A program made the position numbers and the translations under genes. From the NCBI GenBank assembly GCA_045589355.1, contig JAZNOW010000069.1:186001-250000 (forward strand): a stretch of DNA of 64,000 nt, given 5' to 3'. The notes under the pieces are model-generated. The model was given only the letters and a program-made list of their open reading frames with translations. It had not been told where the DNA came from and searched no databases. The DNA is from RUG563 sp045589355. GTDB lineage: Bacteria > Bacillota > Clostridia > Christensenellales > Aristaeellaceae. Of this stretch, positions 59,357 to 64,000 are shown piece after piece (the stretch's first letter is position 1; each line of letters opens with the position of its first letter).

Positions 59357-60093
59357 GAGAACGCCTCCGCATCAAAATCCTTCAGGTATTCCTTGACGGA
59401 CCGCTGCATTTCCCTGGAAAAATCCGAATTGAATTTGCGTTCGCAAAAGGCCTGCATCCATTCTTCGTAAGGCCGGTTCACAGCCTTTTTCGCAAACAAT
59501 TGCCGCAGTTCCTCTTCCCCCATATCCCGGTAGGTGTTTTCGTGCACAATGTGCTGAAGGGGCGCCCGCTCCGGCTTTTTGCGCTCCTTTTGCTGAAGGG
59601 TGGGATAGCCGAACACCAGCATGCAGCAGGGAAACACCCACCTGGGCAGCTGAAGCAGTTCCCTTTGCTTTTCGCAGTTTTCCATAATATCCCCAATGTA
59701 GCAGCTGCCGATCCCCATGCTTTCCGCCGCCACCACCGCATTCTGGGCAGCAATGGTGGCATCGGAAACCGCCAGCATCAAGTCCCCCACGCCGGGCTGC
59801 CTGGGCGCACAGCCGGCATCCAGAAATGCCCGGTACCATTTCCGGCAATCGGCACAGAAAACAAGCACCATCTTCCCTTCGGCAATGAAGGGCTGGTGAT
59901 CGCAGCTTTCCGCAAGCTTTTCTTTCAGCGCCGCATCCGTCACGTCGATGATGGTGTACAGCTGCTGGTTCCCGGCGGTGGGCGCATGCACCGCAGAAAG
60001 CAAAATGGCTTCCTTTTCCCTGGGGCCAATCTCTTTTTCCTCAAATGCACGGACGGATTTTCTTTCCATCAGCGCCCGGATGGTATCATTCAT
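59353..60093 (-). CDS. Nitroreductase-family FMN oxidoreductase
   Basis: A 246-aa NAD(P)H-dependent flavoprotein. The N-terminal MERKSVRAFEEKEI and SAVHAPTAGNQQLYTIIDV bind FMN, and ATIAAQNAVVAAESMGIGSCYIGDI with a C-terminal CCMLVFGYP is diagnostic. The C-terminus has an extra helix pair (FAKKAVNRPYEEWMQAF). Reduces quinones, flavins or nitro compounds in the cytosol; native substrate unknown. It overlaps the following secreted-protein gene. Confidence 0.9.
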   Translation of the reverse strand: MNDTIRALMERKSVRAFEEKEIGPREKEAILLSAVHAPTAGNQQLYTIIDVTDAALKEKLAESCDHQPFIAEGKMVLVFCADCRKWYRAFLDAGCAPRQPGVGDLMLAVSDATIAAQNAVVAAESMGIGSCYIGDIMENCEKQRELLQLPRWVFPCCMLVFGYPTLQQKERKKPERAPLQHIVHENTYRDMGEEELRQLFAKKAVNRPYEEWMQAFCERKFNSDFSREMQRSVKEYLKDFDAEAFS

Positions 60094-60205
60094 GTTTCCT
60101 TCGCCTCCATTTTCTTCATCTTATCACATGCACCGGAAAAAGCAAGGTTTTTCCACCATTTCATGCAGGATGTGGGAAACATCTTTCCAATTTGTCCCTC
60201 AGGTA

Positions 60206-60234
60206 TTGCGCATTTTTCAATCCTGTGCTATCAT
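60206..60234 (+). promoter_or_regulatory. Promoter of the 76-aa protein
   Basis: TTGCGC (60206-60211), 17-bp spacer, TATCAT (60229-60234), about 80 bases before the ATG. Confidence 0.6.
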
Positions 60235-60321
60235 TCCCCTGCCTGAACCATGCAGGCGGCCGCTTCGGCGGAAAATCTATGTAATGGCTGCAAAACAGGC
60301 AGCCAGGGAAAGGAACACCCC

Positions 60322-60552
60322 ATGAAGAAGATCATTTGCAAAGTGGAATACGATACCGAAGCCTCCCAGTTCATCGACAAGGTGACCGTGGGCGAATACG
60401 GCGATCCCACCGGCTACGAAGAATGCCTGTTCAAAACCGAAGGCGGCAAGTTCTTCCTGTACGTAAGCGGCGGCGAAGAATCCAAGTACGCCAAGGAAGA
60501 CATCAAGCGTCTTTCCCCCGCCAAGGCGGAAGAATGGCTGGCCAACAAGTAA
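60322..60552 (+). CDS. Small conserved-looking hypothetical protein (76 aa)
   Basis: Soluble, acidic, probably a small alpha-beta domain (MKKIICKVEYDTEASQFIDKVTVGEYGDPTGYEECLFKTEGGKFFLYVSGGEESKY), ending in a helix (AKAEEWLANK). No motif recognised. The gene has a promoter, AAGGAAC upstream of ATG 60322 and its own terminator, which together support a real, probably well-expressed gene. Confidence 0.72.
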   Translation: MKKIICKVEYDTEASQFIDKVTVGEYGDPTGYEECLFKTEGGKFFLYVSGGEESKYAKEDIKRLSPAKAEEWLANK

Positions 60553-60563
60553 TTCCACAAAAG

Positions 60564-60594
60564 AAAACACGCTCGTTTCCGAGCGTGTTTTTTT
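60564..60594. terminator. Bidirectional terminator
   Basis: AAAACACGCTCG / CGAGCGTGTTTT with a 4-base loop and T tract on the plus strand; A-rich flank serves the minus strand. It separates the 76-aa gene from the convergent membrane protein. Confidence 0.92.
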
Positions 60595-60609
60595 ATTCCC
60601 TGATGGGGA

Positions 60610-61125
60610 TCAGATCGTTTCTTCCGCCTGCACAGGTTCTTCTTCGGCGGCTTCCTCAACCACTTCTTCCACCACCGTTTCCTGCACGGGCGCGGCTTCG
60701 TAAACGGGCTGAGCTTCTTCGGCTTTCTTATCTTCCAGGGCGCTGAGCAAACGGCTTTCGAACGCCATGCGTTCCTGATCCGCCTTCAGCTGATGCAGGA
60801 AATGGGCGATCATGCCAAGGCCCATGCACAGTAAAATGGCGCCCAGAGCCGGCGTGCTGTTGGGAATCAGCTGGGGCAGGGAGCGGAAACCGGCTCGCAG
60901 AATATCAGACTGGGCTTTCACATTCCGCGCCGTATCGGCAGAGGCCTGCTGCATGCCGGTGTAGGCATCGCCGCCGTAGTATTCGTACATGGTGTAGGTG
61001 CCCGTATCGGTGGGCAGGGATACGGAAGAAGCCGTGCCGCCGGAGCACAGCAGCACGATGGCCCAGATCACGGCCACCAAACCGGCCAGCAAACCAATGT
61101 AAGAGGGGATTTTGCTTTTGTTCAT
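60610..61125 (-). CDS. Two-helix membrane protein with acidic repeat tail
   Basis: A 171-aa protein. One helix near the start (IGLLAGLVAVIWAIVLLCSGG), an outside segment of about 50 residues (TDTGTYTMYEYYGGDAYTGMQQASADTARNVKAQSDILRAGF), a second helix (ALGAILLCMGLGMIAHFLHQL), and a long acidic Glu/Val tail (VQETVVEEVVEEAAEEEPVQAEE). Function unknown. ATG 61125 follows AAAGGAG by eight bases. Driven by the promoter at 61220-61248. Confidence 0.78.
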   Translation of the reverse strand: MNKSKIPSYIGLLAGLVAVIWAIVLLCSGGTASSVSLPTDTGTYTMYEYYGGDAYTGMQQASADTARNVKAQSDILRAGFRSLPQLIPNSTPALGAILLCMGLGMIAHFLHQLKADQERMAFESRLLSALEDKKAEEAQPVYEAAPVQETVVEEVVEEAAEEEPVQAEETI

Positions 61126-61219
61126 GGGAAACTCTCCTTTTTCCTTTGTACTGTCCGGCAAGCCACATGAAAAAAAGCCTTCCCTCCGCGGCTTGCTGTT
61201 CACTTTTCTCTCTGTTTAC

Positions 61220-61248
61220 ATTTTACCACTTTTCCTACCGCAAAACAA
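61220..61248 (-). promoter_or_regulatory. Promoter of the acidic-tail membrane protein
   Basis: Minus strand TTGTTT (61243-61248), 17-bp spacer, TAAAAT (61220-61225). Confidence 0.6.
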
Positions 61249-61302
61249 GCACATTTTCTTTCTTCATCCTCCCGGAAGGCCGATAAAATGAAGGAATGAA
61301 CA

Positions 61303-61357
61303 AAAGCCCGCCCCGGCGTTTCAGCAATCTTTCGATAACCTTGCCGCGGCGGGCTTC
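61303..61357 (-). terminator. Terminator of the S66 peptidase gene
   Basis: Minus strand GCCCGCC-GCGGC ... GCCGGGGCGGGC forms a long GC-rich stem followed by TTTTGTTC. It contains a diverged copy of the cassette repeat (61315-61346). Confidence 0.6.
61315..61346 (-). repeat. Cassette repeat, diverged copy D
   Basis: These 32 bases match 25 of 32 positions of the repeat found at 62978 without gaps. On the minus strand the corresponding codons read GKVIERLLKRR, against GKAFEGLLKRY in the intact copies. It lies 33 bases after the S66 peptidase stop. Weaker than the other copies. Confidence 0.5.
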
Positions 61358-61379
61358 TGCCCATCTGAAAAGCGGGAAA

Positions 61380-62270
61380 TTACCAGTGATAGATCAGGGT
61401 GCTGCGCTCCGTGTCCAGCGTTGCCGGAATACCAATGGGCAAAATGGCGTGGTTTTCTCCATGACCGAAATCGTCGCAGTAGGCCACCGGGATGTTCCAT
61501 TTTTCTCCAAGGCGGCGGAGACGCTCAAGCAATTGCTCGTTTACGGGGGAAGAATAATTTCCAAACAGCAGGCCAGAGGTGTGCGGCAGAATACCGCACT
61601 GCTCCAGCCGCCCAATGTGAGCGCTTTCACTTTCAATGCCGAAAAATTTCTCATGATCCTCGATGAAAAGCACGTATTGCCTTCCCTCGTTCAGCGGAAT
61701 GCGACCCATGGCGGTCAGATAAATGAAATTGAACAGATAGCCGCCGATCAGCGTCCCCTGTGCCGTGCCGGGGGTCAGGCAGCGCCACGGGCTGTTGGGA
61801 ATGTGTTCGGCAGGACATCCGGTGGTAAATCGCTGGAACTGATCCCGGTTGTAACCGGTGATCCCCGGAATGAGACCGGGCATTTGGCCATACAGTACGG
61901 GAATACCCGCGTTTGCCCAGACGGAATTGAGGATGCTGGTGCCATCGCTGTAACTGAGCCAAAGCTTCGGATCGCTCCTGGCTGCAGTATAATCGAGCAA
62001 AGAAGTCACGTCGTCCGCGCCTTCACCGCCGCCGAAGAATATCATGCGCACGGATTCGTCGCGGATCAGCTCATTAAGGTCAGCAGCACGTTCCTCCGGG
62101 CTGGCGGCATAACCCCAGCTGTTCGCAAACAGATTCCTGGCATATTTCACCCGGTAACCCATGGCTTCCAATCCGGCAGCGATGGGTGCCGCCCATTGCT
62201 CCGTAACCAGCCAGCTTGGTGCCGCAAGACCGATGGTATCGCCCTTTTTCAGGCGAAGGGGAAACGTCAT
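61380..62270 (-). CDS. S66 peptidase (LD-carboxypeptidase/MccF family)
   Basis: A 296-aa serine carboxypeptidase-like protein of family S66. N-terminal KKGDTIGLAAPSWLVTEQWAAP, the glycine turn IFFGGGEGADDVTSLLDY, and LSYSDGTSILNSVWANAGIPVLYGQM, where the family has its nucleophilic Ser (G-x-S-D motif), support the assignment, although the exact catalytic triad is not verified. MccF-type members cleave the toxic nucleotide-peptide microcin C and confer immunity, while LdcA types trim peptidoglycan. No signal peptide. It is the leftmost gene of the repeat-punctuated array. Confidence 0.88.
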   Translation of the reverse strand: MTFPLRLKKGDTIGLAAPSWLVTEQWAAPIAAGLEAMGYRVKYARNLFANSWGYAASPEERAADLNELIRDESVRMIFFGGGEGADDVTSLLDYTAARSDPKLWLSYSDGTSILNSVWANAGIPVLYGQMPGLIPGITGYNRDQFQRFTTGCPAEHIPNSPWRCLTPGTAQGTLIGGYLFNFIYLTAMGRIPLNEGRQYVLFIEDHEKFFGIESESAHIGRLEQCGILPHTSGLLFGNYSSPVNEQLLERLRRLGEKWNIPVAYCDDFGHGENHAILPIGIPATLDTERSTLIYHW

Positions 62271-62358
62271 GGCTATCCCTCTTTCATATTTGAATAAATC
62301 AGTAAAGCGAATCGCCCCTTGCGAGGTGATTTTCAGAAGATTGGTTTTCCAGGATTTC

Positions 62359-62400
62359 TTATTTGCCGAAGCAGCGCTTCAGGAGGCCTTCGAAAGCCTT
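62359..62400 (-). repeat. Cassette repeat, copy A
   Basis: On the minus strand the codons AAG GCT TTC GAA GGC CTC CTG AAG encode KAFEGLLK, followed by RCFGK and a TAA stop. It starts 11 bases after the stop of the 163-aa gene. Differences from copy B are three: one synonymous G-to-C change, Tyr to Cys, and the final Lys codon AAA. Confidence 0.88.
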
Positions 62401-62411
62401 GCAGCGAGAGA

Positions 62412-62903
62412 TTATGCTTGGATCCCTCGTTCGCGTAGTACATACCACGCAGGCCGCCGGAATTCATCCCATTCTATCGTCACAGCATCAAAAGAGATTT
62501 GAGCTTCGAAGTACGGCTCATCTCCACAGCCTGCCATTCTCCATCTCTCGCAATCACTCTTGCGAAAAGCATAAATGCACGCTGTGCAGTTTAATTCATG
62601 AAGAAGCATTTCTCTTGCCGCATGACCAGTATAGGTAATCAACGGCTCTGCCGGACACGATTTCCCAGATGCATCTGTAATCCATGGCACGCCTGGCTCA
62701 AAGGTAATGATCTCGCATCCATAGAAAGTGATTCTGGCAAGCTGAAGCTCCATGTCGCAATTTGCTGGATTTTGTGTCGTGTTCTTGCGTATGTTCAGGT
62801 GCTTTGCATCCACGATCAAAGATTCTGAATCATACGACACGAAATGCCACTCAGCATCGTGAAACTCAAAATCATGCAGGGTGTTATCAGCCCGATACTT
62901 CAC
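62412..62903 (-). CDS. Uncharacterised 163-aa protein of the cassette array
   Basis: Starts at GTG 62903 with GGGAGG seven bases upstream; an ATG further upstream (62954) lacks a site. Lower GC than its surroundings. Soluble, mixed alpha/beta: KYRADNTLHDFEFHDAEWHFVSYDSESLIVDAKHLN, then LARITFYGCEIITFEPG and IYAFRKSDCERWRMAGCG. No known domain recognised. Size and repeat context resemble immunity-type proteins of polymorphic toxin loci, which is inference. Confidence 0.65.
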   Translation of the reverse strand: MKYRADNTLHDFEFHDAEWHFVSYDSESLIVDAKHLNIRKNTTQNPANCDMELQLARITFYGCEIITFEPGVPWITDASGKSCPAEPLITYTGHAAREMLLHELNCTACIYAFRKSDCERWRMAGCGDEPYFEAQISFDAVTIEWDEFRRPAWYVLRERGIQA

Positions 62904-62925
62904 AGAATCGCCTCCCTTCGGAAGT

Positions 62926-62954
62926 ATGATAACATGAAAAAACGGCAGGAACAA
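62926..62954 (-). promoter_or_regulatory. Promoter of the 163-aa gene, overlapping a terminator
   Basis: Minus strand TTGTTC (62949-62954), 17-bp spacer, TATCAT (62926-62931). The -35 sits in the loop of the hairpin at 62942-62964. Confidence 0.6.
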
Positions 62955-62964
62955 GCCCTGCCGT
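62936..62964 (-). terminator. Terminator after cassette repeat B
   Basis: Minus strand ACGGCAGG / CCTGCCGT with a 7-base loop, followed by T6. It lies 13 bases beyond the repeat's stop codon. Confidence 0.88.
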
Positions 62965-62977
62965 ATAAGTGTTAGAA

Positions 62978-63022
62978 TTACTTGCCGAAGTAGCGCTTCA
63001 GCAGGCCTTCGAAAGCCTTGCC
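62978..63022 (-). repeat. Cassette repeat, copy B
   Basis: Minus strand reads GKAFEGLLKRYFGK and TAA. Upstream extension (LKN) overlaps the stop of the XRE gene by a few bases, so the tail directly abuts that gene in a different frame. This is the fullest copy and is used as reference. Confidence 0.92.
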
Positions 63023-63027
63023 GTTCT

Positions 63028-63561
63028 TCAGCGGATTCCTTGCTCCATGAGTACGTTCAATACATAGTCGCGTGCTTTGCTGGGCTGTAGATGTTTCTGC
63101 ACATCACGCGGGTCTACGTAATCGCCATCGCGAATACACCCAAGCAGAAGCTCTATGGTAAACACCTCAAAAATATGCGAATCCGAAAAAGCTTGCTCAA
63201 TGGTTGTATTCATGCGGGAATTCAAAGCATCAATCATACATTTGTATATAAAATGCTCTCGCCCCAGCAATTCCCCTATCCGGTCAATTGCGCTGAGCGC
63301 CTCTCGCATTTGCGCTACGGTTACATGTCGGCGATAACCTCCACAGCCATTGCCTCCAGACAGGATTGCATCTACGGAGCAACGCAGCATGCACGCCAGA
63401 TCCGGCAACAATGAAACATCCGGCAATGTTTCGCCTCTCTCCCAGTTTGAAACCGACTGAGGACTAACACACAAACGCTCACCCACTTCGGCTTGTGTTA
63501 AGCCCAGCTCTTTGCGGCAGTTCTGAATGAAGTTGCCAATTTGGATAAGATCAAGATTCAT
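63028..63561 (-). CDS. XRE-family regulator of the cassette array
   Basis: A 177-aa protein. Residues 1-65 are a helix-turn-helix of XRE type (LIQIGNFIQNCRKELGLTQAEVGERLCVSPQSVSNWERGETLPDVSLLPDLA). The remaining 110 residues (MREALSAIDRIGELLGREHFIYKCMIDALNSRMNT...) are helical without a recognised domain. Lower GC than the region to its left. Its promoter is covered by a perfect inverted repeat, so it is likely autorepressed. ATG 63561 has AAAGGTAGGTG upstream. It is followed by copy B of the cassette repeat. Confidence 0.85.
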   Translation of the reverse strand: MNLDLIQIGNFIQNCRKELGLTQAEVGERLCVSPQSVSNWERGETLPDVSLLPDLACMLRCSVDAILSGGNGCGGYRRHVTVAQMREALSAIDRIGELLGREHFIYKCMIDALNSRMNTTIEQAFSDSHIFEVFTIELLLGCIRDGDYVDPRDVQKHLQPSKARDYVLNVLMEQGIR

Positions 63562-63586
63562 TGACGTCACCTACCTTTCGGATATA

Positions 63587-63615
63587 ATCATAATCCATGT
63601 TGTATATCAAGTAAA
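63587..63615 (-). promoter_or_regulatory. Promoter of the XRE gene
   Basis: Minus strand TTTACT (63610-63615), 17-bp spacer, TATGAT (63587-63592). The -35 lies inside the operator repeat. Confidence 0.68.
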
Positions 63616-63631
63616 CAGAACAGTACTTGAT
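63606..63631. promoter_or_regulatory. Inverted-repeat operator of the XRE gene
   Basis: ATCAAGTA (63606-63613) and TACTTGAT (63624-63631), a perfect 8-bp inverted repeat with a 10-base spacer, about 45 bases upstream of the XRE start and overlapping its -35 element. Such a site fits autorepression. Confidence 0.75.
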
Positions 63632-63659
63632 AAATCACCCCGAAAGTAAAGTGCAAATT

Positions 63660-63689
63660 GAAAAGAGCAGTTCGTTTAAGAACTGCTCT
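63660..63689 (-). terminator. Terminator after cassette repeat C
   Basis: Perfect 10-bp stem AGAGCAGTTC / GAACTGCTCT with a 6-base loop and T tract on the minus strand, 15 bases beyond the repeat's stop codon. Confidence 0.9.
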
Positions 63690-63704
63690 CAATGCAATCA
63701 TTGA

Positions 63705-63746
63705 TTACTTGCCGAAGTAGCGCTTCAGCAGGCCTTCGAACGCCTT
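63705..63746 (-). repeat. Cassette repeat, copy C
   Basis: Minus strand codons encode KAFEGLLKRYFGK and TAA, with one synonymous change (GCG for GCT) from copy B. Directly upstream in that frame is a TGA, so it is no longer part of a gene. It starts four bases after the stop of the zinc-ribbon membrane protein. Confidence 0.9.
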
Positions 63747-63750
63747 TCAG

Positions 63751-63993
63751 TTATTTTCCGCAGTGAACGCAGGGATTTGTATCAGTCATTTTCCCACAGT
63801 TATCACAGCGCCACTGGTGAGAGCCTAGTACAATATTTTCGTTTTTGGCTTGATGATCATGATAAAATGAATGAGTAACTTGAGGTTTCTTTGATTCTTT
63901 CTGGCGATCTGGCAATGCGATAACCATTAATGCACCAAGCAACGGGACAAGGAACGTCCACCAGAAATACTTTCTCTCATCATGCCCCTTCAT
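63751..63993 (-). CDS. Small membrane protein with C-terminal zinc ribbon (may be 5'-truncated)
   Basis: At least 80 aa from ATG 63993. A membrane helix near the start (YFWWTFLVPLLGALMVIALP), a polar linker and a zinc ribbon at the end (CDNCGKMTDTNPCVHCGK). The frame remains open at the window edge and no clear Shine-Dalgarno precedes the ATG within the window, so the true start may lie outside. Function unknown. It is the rightmost visible gene of the repeat-punctuated array. Confidence 0.65.
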   Translation of the reverse strand: MKGHDERKYFWWTFLVPLLGALMVIALPDRQKESKKPQVTHSFYHDHQAKNENIVLGSHQWRCDNCGKMTDTNPCVHCGK

Positions 63994-64000
63994 GCATGCA

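Noticed and set aside
62280..62355. Weak hairpin after cassette repeat A as terminator
   Set aside because: CGCCCC/GAGGTG pairs poorly and has no T tract on the minus strand; not supported.
62359..63746. Repeats considered as integron attC sites
   Set aside because: They lack the GTTRRRY/RYYYAAC core ends and encode a conserved peptide tail with stop codon; no integrase is visible. The cassette-like layout itself is kept as a finding.

Overview
The window is one GC-rich, gene-dense stretch of a Clostridia-type Firmicutes chromosome. The basis is Gram-positive Shine-Dalgarno sites (GGAGG), sigma-A promoters with 17-bp spacers, a SCIFF ranthipeptide locus, a CdaA/CdaR pair, a TlpA/CD1871A/4Fe-4S redox triad, AddB-type recombination, VanW-domain secreted proteins and a DinR-type SOS box at uvrA. 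A gut or rumen lineage related to Oscillospirales/Christensenellales is an inference. I see no rRNA, tRNA, CRISPR array or insertion sequence.

Layout. 1-4336: 5' part of glnS (minus) and divergent addB. 4440-5531: a lower-GC insert holding a P-loop kinase behind a nine-codon RLR leader peptide and two mutually exclusive hairpins, then a structured segment ending in its own terminator. 5599-8334 (minus): membrane polysaccharide-type operon with GtrA. 8479-11014: rlmD and small companions. 11057-19052: SH3 protein, acetyltransferase, Ham1-GNAT fusion, redox triad, repeat protein, MFS transporter, RidA. 19070-22017 (minus): SCIFF peptide, its radical SAM maturase, a PLP decarboxylase and RidA. 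22214-26575: acyltransferase-zinc ribbon, GltS-like carrier, phosphoesterase, esterase. 26840-31969: cdaA-cdaR-membrane protein-rRNA methylase, then mscL-HAD phosphatase. 32719-33257 is non-coding and carries five perfect DnaA boxes. 33258-46482 (minus): radical SAM, Nudix-TruA fusion, uvrA, diguanylate cyclase, methyltransferase, tex, MATE, S41 protease, PucR regulator. 46678-54851 (plus): lipid kinase, GH95 fucosidase, a 27-residue peptide, Gfo/Idh oxidoreductase, two VanW proteins, MATE. 54887-61125: mixed small operons.

61300-64000 is the most unusual region. Four unrelated minus-strand genes (S66 peptidase, an unknown protein, an XRE regulator, a zinc-ribbon membrane protein) are each followed by a copy of the same short sequence, which looks like the 3' end of one ancestral gene (KAFEGLLKRYFGK-stop). 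Two copies also carry a terminator. It reads as a small gene-cassette array continuing past the window edge.

Three candidates deserve first attention: the leader-peptide-controlled kinase (4480-5329), the cassette array (61315-64000), and the DnaA-box cluster (32815-33110). The last lacks a neighbouring dnaA and shows no visible strand-bias switch, so an origin is not established. A recurring design is a promoter embedded in or touching the terminator of the upstream gene (39392-39465, 57851-57902, 62926-62964).
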